Counted from the stretch's first letter, positions 1 through 15,259 are shown. The stretch is DNA of 64,000 nt from Hydractinia symbiolongicarpus (GCF_029227915.1 NC_079875.1:40011201-40075200); one strand, 5' to 3'. The notes: generated by a model not told the origin, from the sequence alone. Translations and numbers: made by a program.

Positions 1-3000
1 GATAAATGTGATAAATGAGACAATTGGACTCCAAGAAATAACATTCTTGTTAATTTGACGTGATTGCCGGAACTCAGCGATTACACTGGGCACTGTGTTA
101 GCGCTTCATTTAAGAATTATGATAAAAAAAGTCATTTTTTCATTGTGGGACCAATCCTAGCCATTATTGTGCGCTGAGGAAATAGCGACAGTTTCAAAAA
201 CTACATTTCATTGACTTTCTAACGGTGTCAGTCCGTTTGAGTTTCAACGGTTGTGTCACATATTCGTACCAACATGTATTTAGCGATATTTTTTTGATAT
301 TACTAGGTTGCATTGCTTTTAACAATAAAACGTTGACTGTGGGACTTAATTGAACTAACTTTGGACTGTGACCTGATAAATGTGATAAATGAGACAATTG
401 GACTCCAAGAAATAACATTCTTGTTAATTTGACGTGATTGCCGGAACTCAGCGATTACACTGGGCACTGTGGTAGCGCTTCATTTAAGAATTATGATAAA
501 AAAAGTCATTTTTTCATTGTGGGACCAATCCTAGCCATTATTGTGCGCTGAGGAAATAGCGACAGTTTCAAAAACTACATTTCATTGACTTTCTAACGGT
601 GTCAGTCCGTTTGAGTTTCAACGGTTGTGTCACATATTCGTACCAACATGTATTTAGCGATATTTTTTTTGATATTACTAGGTTGCATTGCTTTTAACAA
701 TAAAACGTTGACTGTGGGACTTAATTGAACTAACTTTGGACTGTGACCTGATAAATGTGAGAAATGAGACAACTGGACTCCAAGAAATAACATTCTTCTT
801 AGTTTGACGTGATTGCCGGAACTCAGCGATTACACTGTGCTCTGTGATAGCGCTTCATTTAAGAATTAAGATAAAAAAGTCATTTTTTTATTGCGGGACC
901 AATCCTAGCCATTATCTTGCGCTGAAGAAATAGCGGCAGTTTCAAAAACTAAATTTCATTGACTTTCTAACGGTGTCAGTCCGTTTGAGTTACAACAGTT
1001 GGGTCACATATTCGTACCAACATGCATTTAGCGATATTTTCCTGATATTACTAGGTTGCATCGCTTTTAACAATGAAACGATTGACTGTGGGACTTAATT
1101 GAGCTAACTTTGGACTTTCACCTGATAAATGTGATAAATGAGACAATTGGACTCCAAGAAATAACATTCTTGTTAATTTGACGTGATTGCCGGAACTCAG
1201 CGATTACACTGGGCACTGTGGTAGCGCTTCATTTAAGAATTATGATAAAAAAAGTCATTTTTTTATTGTGGGACCAATCCTAGCTATTATCGCGAGCTGA
1301 GGAAATAGCGACAGTTTCAAAAACTACATGTCATTGACTTTCTAACGGTGTAAGTGCGTTTGAGTTTCAACGGTTGTGTCACATATTCGTACCAACATGT
1401 ATTTAGCAATATTTTTTTTATATTACTAGGTTGCATCGCTTTTAACAATGAAACGTTGACTGTGGGACTTAATTGAACTAACTTTGGACTGTGACCTGAT
1501 AAATGTGATAAATGAGACAATTGGACTCCAAGAAATAACATTCTTCTTAATTTGACGTGATTGCCGGAACTCAGCGACTACTCTGGGCTCTGTGGAAGCG
1601 CTTCAAATAAGAATTAAGATAAAAAAGTCATTTTTTTATTGTGGGACCAATCCTAGCCATTATGTCGCGCTGAAGAAATAGCGGCAGTTTCAAAAACTAC
1701 AATTCCTTGACTTTCTAACGGTGTCAGTCCGTTTGAGTTTCAACGGTTGTGTCACATATTCGTACCAACATGTATTTAGCGATATTTTTTTTATATTACT
1801 AGGTAGCATCGCTTTTAACAATGAAACGTTCACTGTGGGACTTAATTGAACTAACTTTGGACTGTGACCTGATAAATGTGATAAATGAGACAATTGGACT
1901 CCAAGAAATAACATTCTTCTTAAATTGACGTGATTGCCGGAACTCAGCGACTACTCTGGGCTCTGTGGTAGCGCTTCAATTAAGAATTAAGATAAAAAAA
2001 GTCATTTTTTTATTGCGGGACCAATCCTAGCCATTATCTCGCGCTGAAGAAATAGCGGCAGTTTCAAAAACTAAATTTCATTGACTTTCTAACGGTGTCA
2101 GTCCGTTTGAGTTACAACAGTTGGGTCACATATTCGTACCAACATGCATTTAGCGATATTTTTCTGATATTACTAGGTTGCATCGCTTTTAACAATGAAA
2201 CGATTGACTGTGGAACTTAATTGAACTAACTTTGGACTGTCACCTGATAAATGTGATAAATGAGACAATTGGACTCCAAGAAATAACATTCTTGTTAATT
2301 TGACGTGATTGCTGGAACTCAGCGATTACACTGGGCACTGTGGTAGCGCTTCATTTAAGAATTATGATAAAAAAAGTCATTTTTTTATTGTGGGACCATA
2401 CCTAGCTATTATCGCGAGCTGAGGAAATAGCGACAGTTTCAAAAACTACCGTTCATTGACTTTCTAACGGTGTCAGTCCGTTTGAGTTTCAACGGTTGTG
2501 TCACATATTCGTACCAACATGTATTTAGCGATATTTTTTTTATATTACTAGGTTGCATCGCTTTTAACAATGAAACGTTGACTGTGGGACTTAATTGAAC
2601 TAACTTTGAACTGTGACCTGATAAATGTGATAAATAAGACAATTGGACTCCAAGAAAAAACTTTCTTCTTAATTTGACGTGATTGCCGGAACTCAGCGAC
2701 TACTCTGGGCTCTGTGGTAGCGTTTCAATTAAGAATTAAGATAAAAAAGTCATTTTTTTATTGTGGGACCAATCCTAGCCATTATCTCGCGCTGAAGAAA
2801 TAGCGGCAGTTTCAAAAACTACATTTCATTGACTTTCTAACAGTGTCAGTCCGTTTGAGTTACAACGGTTGGGTCAAATATTCGTACCAACATGTATTTA
2901 GCGATATTTTTCTGATATTACTAGGTTGCATCTCTTTTAACAATGAAAGGATTGACTGTGGGACTTAATTGAGCTAACTTTGGACTGTGACCTGATAAAT

Positions 3001-6000
3001 GTGATAAATGAGACAATTGAACTCCAAGAAATAACATTCTTGTTAATTTGACGTGATTGCTGGAACTCAGCGATTACACTGGGCTCTGTGGTAGCGCTTC
3101 ATTTAAGAATTATGATAAAAAAAGTCATTTCTTTATTGTGGGACCAATCCTAGCCATTATCGCGCACTGAGGAAATAGCGACAGATTCAAAAACTACATT
3201 TCATTGACTTTCTAACAGTGTCAGTCCGTTTGAGTTTCAACGGTTGTGTCACATATTTGTACCAACATGTATTTGCGATATTTTTTTGATATTACAAGGT
3301 TGCATCGCTTTTAACAATGAAACGTTGACTGTGGGACTTAATTGAACTAACTTTGGACTGTGACCTGATAAATGTGATAAATGACACAATTGGACTCCAA
3401 GAAATAACATTCCTCTTAATTTGACGTGATTGCCGAAACTCAGCGATTACACTAGGCTCTGTGGTAGCGCTTCAATTAAGAATTAAGATAAAAAAGTCAT
3501 TTTTTATTGCGGAACCAATCCTAGCCATTATCTCGCGCTGAAGAAATAGCGGCATTGTAAAAAACTACATTTCATTGACTTTCTAACGGTGTCATTCCGT
3601 TTGAGTTTCAACGGTTGTGTCACATATTCGTACCAACATGTATTTAGCGATATTTTTTTGATATTACTAGGTTGCATCGCTTTTAACAATGAAACGTTGA
3701 CTGTGGGACTTAATTGAACTAACTTTGGACTGTGACCTGATAAATGTGATAAATGAGACAATTGGACTCCAAGAAATAACATTCTTTTTAATTTGACGCG
3801 ATTGCCGAAACTCAGCGATTACACTGGGCTCTGTGGTAGCGCTTCAATTAGGAATTAAGATAAAAAAGTCATTTTTTATTGCGGAACCAATCCTAGCCAT
3901 TATCTCGCGCTGAAGAAATAGCGGCATTTTAAAAAACTACATTTCATTGACTTTCTAACGGTGTCAGTCCGTTTGAGTTTCAACGGTTGTGTCACATATT
4001 CGTACCAACATGTATTTAGCGATATTTTTTTGATATTACTAGGTTGCATCGCTTTTAACAATGAAACGTTGACTGTGGGACTTAATTGAACTAACTTTGG
4101 ACTGTGACCTGATAAATGTGATAAATGAGACAATTGGACTCCAAGAAATAACATTCTTCTTAATTTGACCTGATTGCCGGAACTCAGCGATTACACTGTG
4201 CTCTGTGATAGCGCTTCATTTAAGAATTAAGATAAAAAAGTCATTTTTTTATTGCGGGACCAATCCTAGCCATTATCTCGCGCTGAAGAAATAGCGGCAG
4301 TTTCAAAAACTAAATTTCATTGACTTTCTAACGGTGTCAGTCCGTTTGAGTTACAACAGTTGGGTCACATATTCGTACCAACATGCATTTAGCGATATTT
4401 TTCTGATATTACTAGGTTGCATCGCTTTTAACAATGAAACGATTGACTGTGGAACATAATTGAGCTAACTTTGGACTGTCACCTGATAAATGTGATAAAT
4501 GAGACAATTAGACTCCAAGAAAAAACATTCTTGTTAATTTGACGTGATTGCCGGAACTCAGCGATTACACTGGGCACTGTGGTAGCGCTTCATTTAAGAA
4601 TTATGATAAAAAAAGTCATTTTTTTATTGTGGGACCAATCCTAGCTATTATCGCGAGCTGAGGAAATAGCGACAGTTTCAAAAACTACATTTCATTGACT
4701 TTCTAACGGTGTCAGTGCGTTTGAGTTTCAACGGTTGTGTCACATATTCGTACCAACATGTATTTAGCAATATTTTTTTTATATTACTAGGTTGCATCGC
4801 TTTTAACAATGAAACGTTGACTGTGGGACTTAATTGAACTAACTTTGGACTGTGACTTGATAAATGTGATAAATGAGACAATTGGACTCCAAGAAATAAC
4901 ATTCTTCTTAATTTGACGTGATTGCCGGAACTCAGCGGCTACTCTGGGCTCTGTGGTAGCGCTTCAATTAAGAATTAAGATAAAAAAGTCATTTTTTTAT
5001 TGTGGGACCAATCCTAGCCATTATCTCGCGCTGAAGAAATAGCGGCAGTTTCAAAAACTACATTTCCTTGACTTTCTAACGGTGTTAGTCCGTTTGAGTT
5101 TCAACGGTTGTGTCACATATTCGTACCAACATGTATTTAGCGATATTTTTTTTATAATACTAGGTTACATCGCTTTTAACAATGAAACGTTGACTGTGGG
5201 ACTTAATTGAACTAACTTTGGACTGTGACCTGATAAATGTGATAAATGAGACAATTGGACTCCAAGAAATAACATTCTTCTTAATTTGACGTGATTGCCG
5301 GAACTCAGCGATTACACTGGGCTCTGTGGTAGCGCTTCAATTAAGAAATAAGATAAAAAAGTCATTTTTTTATTGCGGGACCAATCCTAGCCATTATCTC
5401 GCGCTGAAGAAATAGCGGCAGTTTCAAAAACTACATTTCATTGACTTTCTAACGGTGTCAGTCCGTTTGAGTTCCAACGGTTGGGTCAAATATTCGTACC
5501 AACTTGTATTTAGCGATATTTTTCTGATATTACTAGGTTGCATCTCTTTTAACAATGAAACGATTAACTGTGGGACTTAATTGAGCTAACTTTGGACTGT
5601 GACCTGATAAATGTGATAAATGAGACAATTGGACTCCCAGAAATAACATTCTTGTTAATTTGACGTGATTGCCGGAACTCAGCGATTACACTGGGCACTG
5701 TGGTAGCGCTTCATTTAAAAATTAAGATACAAAAAGTCATTTTTTTTATTGTGGGAGCAATCCTAGCCGTTATCGCGCGCAAAAGAAATAGCGACAGTTT
5801 CAAAAACTACATTTCATTGACTTTCTAACGGTGTCAGTCCGTTTGAGTTACTACGGTTGGGTCACATATTCGTACTAACATGTATTTAGCGATATTTTCT
5901 GATATTACTAGGTTGCATCGCTTTTAACTATGAAACGGTTGACTGTGGGACTTAATTGAGCTAACTTTTGGCGGTCACCTGATAAATGTGATAAAGGAGA

Positions 6001-7529
6001 CAATTGGACTCCAAGAAAAAACATTTTTCTTAATTTAACATGATTGCTGAAACTCAGCGATTACACTGGACACTGTGGTAGCGCTTAATTTAAAAGTTAA
6101 GATACAAAAAGTCATTTTTTTATTGTGGGACCAATCCTAGCCGTTATCGCGCGCTAAAGAAAAAGCGACAGTTTCAAGAACTACATTTCATTGACTTTCT
6201 AACGGTGTCAGTCCGTTTGAGTTTCTACGGTTGGGTCACATATTCGTACCAATATGTATTTAGCGATATTTTTTTGATATTACTAGGTTGCATCGCTTTT
6301 AACAATAAAACGTTGACTGTGGGACTTAATTGAGCTAACTTTTGGCTGTCACCTGATAAATGTGATAAAGGAGACAATTGGACTCCAAGAAATAACGTTC
6401 TTGTTAATTTGACGTGATTGCCGGAACTCAGCGATTACACTGGGCTCTGTGGTAGCGCTTCAATTAAGAAATAAGATAAAAAGTCATTTTTTTTATGTGG
6501 GACCAATCCTAGCCAATATCTCGCATTGAAGAAATAGCGGCAGTTTCAAAAACTACATTGCCTTGACTTTCTAACGGTGTCAGTCCGTTTGAGTTTCAAC
6601 GGTTGTGTCACATATTCGTACCAACATGTATTTAGCGATATTTTTTTGATATTACTAGGTTGCATCGCTTTTAACAATGAAACGTTGACTGTGGGACTTA
6701 ATTGAACTAACTTTGGACTGTGACCTGATAAATGTGATAAATGAGACAATTGGACTCCAAGAAATAACATTCTTCTTAAATTGACGTGATTGCCGGAACT
6801 CAGCGATTACACTGGTCTCTGTGGTAGCGCTTCATTTAAGAATTAAGATAAAAAAGTCATTTTTTCATTGTGGGACCAATCCTAGCCGTTATCGCGCGCT
6901 GAAGAAATAGCGACAGTTTCAAAAACTGCATTTCATTGACTTTCTAACGGTGTCAGTCCGTTTGAGTTACACCGGTTGGGTAACATATTTGCACCAACAT
7001 GTATTTAGCGATATTTTCTGATATTACTAGGTTGCATCGCTTTTAACAATGGAACGATTGACTGTTGGACTTAATTGAGCTAACTTTGGACTGTGACCTG
7101 ATAAATGTGATAAATTGGACAATTGGACTCCAAGAAATAACATTCTTGTTAATTTGACGTGATTGCCGGAACTCAGCGATTACACTGGGCACTGTGGTAG
7201 CGCTTCATTTAAGAATTATGATAAAAAAAGTCATTTTTTTATTGTGGGACCAATCCTAGCCATTATCCTGCGCTGAGGAAATAGCGACAGTTTCAAAAAC
7301 AATATTTCATTGACTTTCTAACGGTGTCAGTCTGTTTGAGTTTCAACGGTTGTGTCACATATTCGTACTAACATGTACTTAGCGATATTTTTTTGATATT
7401 ACTAGGTTGCATCGCTTTTAACAATGAAACGTTGACTGTGGGACTTAATTGAACTAAATTTGGATTGTGACCTGATAAATGTGATAAATGAGACAATTGG
7501 ACTCCAAGAAATAACATTCTTCTTAATTT

Positions 7530-8413
7530 GACGTGTTTGCCGGAACTCAGCGATTACACTGGGCGCTGTGGTAGCGCTTCATTTAAAAATTAAGCTAAAA
7601 AAAGTCATTTTTTATTGCGGAACCAATCCTAGCCATTATCTCGCGCTGAAGAAATAGCGGCATTTAAAAAAAACTACATTTCATTGACTTTCTAACGGTG
7701 TCAGTCCGTTTGAGTTTCAACGGTTGTGTCACATATTCGTACCAACATGTATTTAGCGATATTTTTTTGATATTACTAGGTTGCATCGCTTTTAACAATG
7801 AAACGTTGACTGTGGGACTTAATTGAGCTAACTTTGGACTGTGACCTGATAAATGTGATAAATGAGACAATTGGACTCCAAGAAATAACATTCTTGTTAA
7901 TTTGACGTGATTGCCGGAACTCAGCGATTACACTGGGCACTGTGGTAGCGCTTCATTTAAAAATTAAGATACTAAAAGTCATTTTTTTGTTGTGGGACCA
8001 ATCCTAGCCATTATTGCGAAATAACATTCTTCTTAATTTGACGTGATTGCCGGAACTCAGCGATTACACTGGGCTCTGTGGTAGCGCTTCATTTAAAAAT
8101 TAAGATACAAAAAGTCATTTTTTTGTTGTGGGACCAATCCTAGCCATTATTGCGCGCTGAGGAAATAGCGACAGTTTCAAAAACTACATTTCATTGACTT
8201 TCTAACAGTGTCAGTCCGTTTGAATTTTAACGGTTGTGTCACATATTCGTACCAACATGTATTTAGCGATATTTTTTTGATATTACTAGGTTGCATCGCT
8301 TTTTACAATGAAACGTTGCCTGTGGGACTTAATTGAACTAACTTTGGACTGTGACCTGATAAATGTGATAAATAAGACAATTGGACTCCATGAAATAACA
8401 TTCTTGTTAATTT
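7530..8413. repeat. ~883-bp unit with a truncated monomer, copy 1
   Basis: Two full monomers plus a truncated one. The unit repeats from 8414 at about 883-884 bp spacing. Markers are 'gacgtgtttgccgg', 'taagctaaaaaaagtc', 'ttgcggaacc' and a stretch of seven to eight A before 'ctacatttc'. Confidence 0.8.
7883..8018. repeat. Truncated satellite monomer (136 bp)
   Basis: Runs from 'aaataacattcttg' to 'ccattattgcg' and then jumps back to 'aaataacattcttc' at 8019, omitting about 237 bp of the normal unit. The same junction is present at 8901. Confidence 0.88.
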
Positions 8414-8765
8414 GACGTGTTTGCCGGAACTCAGCGATTACACTGGGCACTGTGGTAGCGCTTCATTTAAAATTAAGCTAAAAAAAGTCATTTTTTATTG
8501 CGGAACCAATCCTAGCCATTATCTCGCGCTGAAGAAATAGCGGCATTTAAAAAAAACTACATTTCATTGACTTTCTAACGGTGTCAGTCCGTTTGAGTTT
8601 CAACGGTTGTGTCACATATTCGTACCAACATGTATTTAGCGATATTTTTTTGATATTACTAGGTTGCATCGCTTTTAACAATGAAACGTTGATTGTGGGA
8701 CTTAATTGAGCTAACTTTGGACTGTGTCCTGATAAATGTGATAAATGAGACAATTGGACTCCAAG

Positions 8766-8901
8766 AAATAACATTCTTGTTAATTTGACGTGATTGCCGG
8801 AACTCAGCGATTACACTGGGCACTGTGGTAGCGCTTCATTTAAAAATTAAGATATTAAAAGTCATTTTTTTGTTGTGGGACCAATTCTAGCCATTATTGC
8901 G
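8766..8901. repeat. Truncated satellite monomer (136 bp), second copy
   Basis: Same length and same junction as 7883-8018, so it was copied within the 883-bp unit and did not arise independently. Confidence 0.88.
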
Positions 8902-10012
8902 AAATAACATTCTTCTTAATTTGACGTGATTGCCGGAACTCAGCGATTACACTGGGCTCTGTGGTAGCGCTTCAATTAAGAATTAAGATAAAAGAGTCAC
9001 TTTTTTATTGCGGGACCAATCCTAGCCATTATCTCGCGCTGAAGAAATAGCGGCAGTTTTAAAAACTACATTTCATTGACTTTTTAACGGTGTCCGTCCG
9101 TTTGAGTTACAACGGTTGGGTCAAGTATTCGTACCAACATGTATTTAGCGATATTTTTCTGATATTACTAGGTTGCATCTCTTTTAACAATGAAACGATT
9201 GACTGTGGGACTTAATTGAGCTAACTTTGGACTGTGACCTGATAAATGTGATAAATGAGACAATTGGATTCCAAGAAATAACATTCTTGTTAATTTGACG
9301 TGATTGCCGGAACTCAGCGATTACACTGGTCTCGGTGGTAGCGCTTCATTTAAGAATTAAGATAAAAAGTCATTTTTTTTATGTGGGACCAATCCTAGCC
9401 AATATCTCGCGTTGAAGAAATAGCGACAGTTTCAAAAACTACATTTCCTTGACTTTCTAACGGTGTCAGTCCGTTTGAGTTTCAACGGTTGTGTCACATA
9501 TTCGTACCAACATGTATTTAGCGATATTTTTTTGATATTACTAGGTTGCATCGCTTTTAACAATGGAACGATTGACTGTGGGACTTAATTGAGCTAACTT
9601 TGGACTGTGACCTGATAAATGTGATAAATGAGACAATTGGACTCCAAGAAATGACATTCTTCTTAATTTGACCTGATTGCCGGAACTCAACGATTACACT
9701 GTGCTCTGTGATAGCGCTTCATTTAAGAATTAAGATAAAAAAGTCATTTTTTTATTGCGGGACCAATCCTAGCCATTATCTCGCGCTGAAAAAATAGCGG
9801 CAGTTTCAAAAACTAAAGTTCATTGACTTTCTAACGGTGTCAGTCCGTTTGAGTTACAACAGTTGGGTCACATATTCGTACCAACATGCATTTAGCGATA
9901 TTTTTCTGATATTACTAGGTTGCATCGCTTTTAACAATGAAACGATTGACTGTGGGACTTAATTGAGCTAACTTTGGACTGTCACCTGATAAATGTGATA
10001 AATGAGACAATT

Positions 10013-10760
10013 AGACTCCAAGAAATAACATTCTTGTTAATTTGACGTGATTGCCGGAACTCAGCGATTACACTGGGCACTGTGGTAGCGCTTCATTTAA
10101 GAATTATGATAAAAAAAAATCATTTTTTTATTGTGGGACCAATCCTAGCTATTATCGCGAGCTGAGGAAATAGTGACAGTTTCAAAAACTACATTTCATT
10201 GACTTTCTAACGGTGTCAGTGCGTTTGAGTTTCAACGGTCGTGTCACATATTCGTACCAACATGTATTTAGCAATATTTTTGTTATATTACTAGGTTGCA
10301 TCGCTTTTAACAATGAAACGTTGACTGTGGGACTTAATTGAACTAACTTTGGACTGTGACCTGATAAATGTGATAAATGAGACAATTGGACTCCAAAAAA
10401 TAACATTCTTCTTAATTTGACGTGATTGCCGGAACTCAGCGATTACACTGTGCTCTGTGATAGCGCTTCATTTAAGAATTAAGATAAAAAAGTCATTTTT
10501 TTATTGCGGGACCAATCCTAGCCATTATCTCGCGCTGAAGAAATAGCGGCAGTTTCAAAAACTACATTTCATTGACTTTCCAACGGTGTCAGTCCGTTTG
10601 AGTTACAACATTTGGGTCACATATTCGTACCAACATGCATTTAGCGATATTTTCTGATATTACTAGGTTGCATCGCTTTTAACAATGAAACGATTGACTG
10701 TGGAACTTAATTGAGCTAACTTTGGACTGTCACCTGATAAATGTGATAAATGAGACAATT
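10013..10760. repeat. 748-bp dimer, copy 1
   Basis: A+B dimer marked by 'caattagactcc', 'aaatagtgacag', 'ggtcgtgtcac' and 'atatttttgttatatt'. It recurs immediately at 10761-11507, and a further related copy begins near 12999. Confidence 0.85.
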
Positions 10761-11507
10761 AGACTCCAAGAAATAACATTCTTGTTAATTTGACGTGATT
10801 GCCGGAACTCAGCGATTACACTGGGCACTGTGGTAGCGCTTCATTTAAGAATTATGATAAAAAAAATCATTTTTTTATTGTGGGACCAATCCTAGCCATT
10901 ATCGCGAGCTGAGGAAATAGTGACAGTTTCAAAAACTACATTTCATTGACTTTCTAACGGTGTCAGTGCGTTTGAGTTTCAATGGTCGTGTCACATATTC
11001 GTACCAACATGTATTTAGCAATATTTTTGTTATATTACTAGGTTGCATCGCTTTTAACAATGAAACGTTGACTGTGGGACTTAATTGAACTAACTTTGGA
11101 CTGTGACCTGATAAATGTGATAAATGAGACAATTGGACTCCAAGAAATAACATTCTTCTTAATTTGACGTGATTGCCGGAACTCAGCGATTACACTGTGC
11201 TCTGTGATAGCGCTTCATTTAAGAATTAAGATAAAAAAGTCATTTTTTTATTGCGGGACCAATCCTAGCCATTATCTCGCGCTGAAGAAATAGCGGCAGT
11301 TTCAAAAACTACATTTCATTGACTTTCCAACGGTGTCAGTCCGTTTGAGTTACAACATTTGGGTCACATATTCGTACCAACATGCATTTAGCGATATTTT
11401 CTGATATTACTAGGTTGCATCGCTTTTAACAATGAAACGATTGACTGTGGAACTTAATTGAGCTAACTTTGGACTGTCACCTGATAAATGTGATAAATAA
11501 GACAATT
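10761..11507. repeat. 748-bp dimer, copy 2
   Basis: Tandem copy of 10013-10760 with the same private variants and a few single-base changes, for example 'caatggtcgtg' for 'caacggtcgtg'. Confidence 0.85.
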
Positions 11508-14500
11508 GGACTCCAAGAAATAACATTCTTGTTAATTTGACGTGATTGCTGGAACTCAGCGATTACACTGGGCACTGTGGTAGCGCTTCATTTAAGAATT
11601 ATGATAAAAAAGTCATGTTTTTATTGCGGGACCAATCCTAGCCATTATCTCGCGCTGAAGAAATAGCGACAGTTTCAAAAACTACATTTCATTGACTTTC
11701 TAACGGTGTCAGTCCGTTTGAGTTTCAACGGTTGTGTCACAAATTCGTACCAACATGTATTTAGCGATATTTTTTTTATATTACTAGGTTGCATCGCTTT
11801 TAACAATGAAACGTTGACTGTGGGACTTAATTGAACTAACTTTGAACTGTGACCTGATAAATGTGATAAATAAGACAATTGGAATCAAAGAAATAACATT
11901 CTTGTTAACTTGACGTGATTGCCAGAACTCAGCGATTACACTGGGCACTGTGGTAGCGCTTCATTTAAAAATTAAGTTAAAAAAAGTCATTTTTTTACTG
12001 TGGGACCTATCCTAGCCGTTAGCGCGCGTTGAAGAAAAAGCGACAGTTTCAAAAACTACATTTCATTGACTTTCTAACGGTGTCAGTCCGTTTGAGTTAC
12101 AACGGTTGTGTGACATATTCGTACGAACATGTATTTAGCGATATTTGATTGATATTACTAGGTTGCATCGCTTTCAACAATGAAACGTTGACTGTGGAAC
12201 TTAATTGAACTAACTTTGGACTGTGACCTGATAAATGTGATAAATGGGACAATTGGACTCCAAGAAATAACATTCTTCTTAATTTGACGTGATTGCCGGA
12301 ACTCAGCGATTACACTGGGCTCTGTGGTAGCGCTTCATTTAAGAATTATGATAAAAAATGTCATTTCTTTATTGTGGGACCAATCCTAGCCATTATCGCG
12401 CGCTGAGGAAATAGCGACAGATTCAAAAACTACATTTCATTGACTTTCTAACGGTGTCAGTCCGTTTGAGTTTCAACGGTTGTGTCACATATTTGTACCA
12501 ACATGTATTTGCGATATTTTTTTGATATTACTAGGTTGCATCGCTTTTAACAATGAAACGTTGACTGTGGGACTTAATTGAACTAACTTTGGACTGTGAC
12601 CTGATAAATGTGATAAATGAGACAATTGGACTCCAAGAATTAACATTCTTCTTGATTTGACGTGATTGCCGAAACTCAGTGATTACACTGGGCTCTGTGG
12701 TAGCGCTTCAATTAAGAATTAAGATAAAAAAGTCATTTTTTATTGCGGGACCAATCCTAGCCATTATCTCGCGCTGAAGAAATAGCGGCAGTTTCAAAAA
12801 CTAAATTTCATTGACTTTCTAACGGTGTCAGTCCGTTTGAGTTACAACAGTTGTGTCACATATTCGTACCAACATGCATTTAGCGATATTTTTCTGATAT
12901 TACTAGGTTGCATCGCTTTTAACAATGAAACGATTGACTGTGGGACTTAATTGAGCTAACTTTGGACTGTCACCTGATAAATGTGATAAATGAGACAATT
13001 AGACTCCAAGAAATAACATTCTTGTTAATTTGACGTGATTGCCGGAACTCAGCGATTACACTGGGCACTGTGGTAGCGCTTCATTTAAGAAATATGATAA
13101 AAAAAAGTCATTTTTTTATTTTGGGACCAATCCTAGCTATTATCGCGAGCTGAGGAAATAGTGACAGTTTCAAAAACTACATTTCATTGACTTTCTAACG
13201 GTGTCAGTGCGTTTGAGTTTCAACGGTCGTGTCACATATTCGTACCAACATGTATTTAGCAATATTTTTGTTATATTACTAGGTTGCATCGCTTTTAACA
13301 ATGAAACGTTGACTGTGGGACTTAATTGAACTAACTTTGGACTGTGACCTGATAAATGTGATAAATGAGACAATTGGACTCCAAGAAATAACATTCTTCT
13401 TAATTTGACGTGATTGCCGGAACTCAACGACTACTCTGGGCTCTGTGGTAGCGCTTCAATTAAGAATTAAGATAAAAAAGTCATTTTTTTATTGTGGGAC
13501 CAATCCTAGCCATTATCTCGCGCTGAAGAAATAGCGGCAGTTTCAAAAACTACATTTCCTTGACTTTCTAACGGTGTTAGTCCGTTTGAGTTTCAACGGT
13601 TGTGTCACATATTCGTACCAACATGTATTTAGCGATATTTTTTTTATATTACTAGGTTGCATCGCTTTTAACAATGAAACGTTGACTGTGGGACTTAATT
13701 GAACTAACTTTAGACTGTGACCTGATAAATGTGATAAATGAGACAATTGGACTCCAAGAAATAACATTCTTGTTAATTTGACGTGATTGCCGGAACTCAG
13801 CGATTACACTGGGCTCTGTGGTAGCGCTTCAATTAAGAATTAAGATAAAAAAGTCATTTTTTTAATGCGGGATCAATACTAGCCATTATCGCGCGCTGAA
13901 GAAATAGCGACAGTTTCGAAAACTACACTTCATTGACTTTCTAACGGTGTCAGTCCGTTTGAGTTACAACAGTTGGGTCAAATATTCGTACCAACATGTA
14001 TTTAGCGATATTTTCTGCTATTACTAGGTTGCATCTCCTTTAACAATGAAACGATTGACTGTGGGACTTAATTGAGCTAACTTTGGACTGTGACCTGATA
14101 AATGTGACAAATGAGACAATTGGACTCCAAGAAATAACATTCTTGTTAATTTGACTTGATTGCCGGAACTCAGCGATTACACTGGGCACTGTGGTAGCGC
14201 CTCATTTAAAAATTAAGATACAAAAAGTCATTTTTTTATTGTGGGACCAATCCTAGCCGTTATCGAGCGCTAAAGAAATAGCGACAGTTTCAAGAACTAC
14301 ATTTCATTGACTTTCTAACGGTGTCAGTCCGTTTGAGTTACTACGGTTGGGTTACATATTCGTACCAACATGTATTTAGCGATATTTTTCTGATATTACT
14401 AGGTTGCATCGCTTTTAACTATTAAACGGTTGACTGTGGGACTTAATTGAGCTAACTTTGGGCTGTCACCTGATAAATGTGATAAAGGAGACAATTGGAC

Positions 14501-15259
14501 TCCAAGAAAAAACATTCTTCTTAATTTGACATGATTGCCAAAACTCAGCGATTACACTGGGCTCTGTGGTAGCGCTTCATTTAAGAATAATGATAAAAAA
14601 AGTCATTTTTTTAATGTGGGACCAATCCTAGCCATTATTGCGCGCTGAGGAAATAGCGACAGTTTCAAAAACTGCATTTCATTGCCTTTCTAACGGTGTC
14701 AGTCCGTTTGAATTTCAACGGTTGTGTCACATATTCGTACCAACATGTATTTAGCGATATTTTTTTGATATTACTAGGTTTCATCGCTTTTAACAATGAA
14801 GCGTTGCCTGTGGGACTTAATTGAACTAACTTTGGACTGTGACCTGATAAATGTAATAAATAAGACAATTGGATTCCAAGAAAAAACATTCTTGTTAATT
14901 TGACGGGATTGCCGGAACTCAGCGATTACACTGGGCACTGTGGTAGCGCTTCATTTAAAAATTAAGCTAAAAAAACTCATTTTGTTACTGTGGGACCTAT
15001 CCTAGCCGTTAGCGCGCGTTGAAGAAAAAGCGACAGTTTCAAAAACTACATTTCATTGACTCTCTAATGGTGTCACTCCGTTTGAGTCACAACGGTTGGG
15101 TCACATATTCGTACCAACATGTATTTAGCGATATTTTTCTGATATTACTAGGTTGCATCGCTTTTAACAATGAAACGTTGACTGTGGGACTTAATTGAGC
15201 TAACTTTGGACTGTCACCTGATAAATGTGATAAATGAGACAATTGGACTCCAAGAAATA

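Noticed and set aside
194-418. Family of 63-86-aa minus-strand ORFs spaced at multiples of ~373 bp, as a tandem gene family
   Set aside because: They are one frame of the satellite monomer. The period is not divisible by three, alternate monomer types destroy the frame, and there is no promoter, domain or codon signature.
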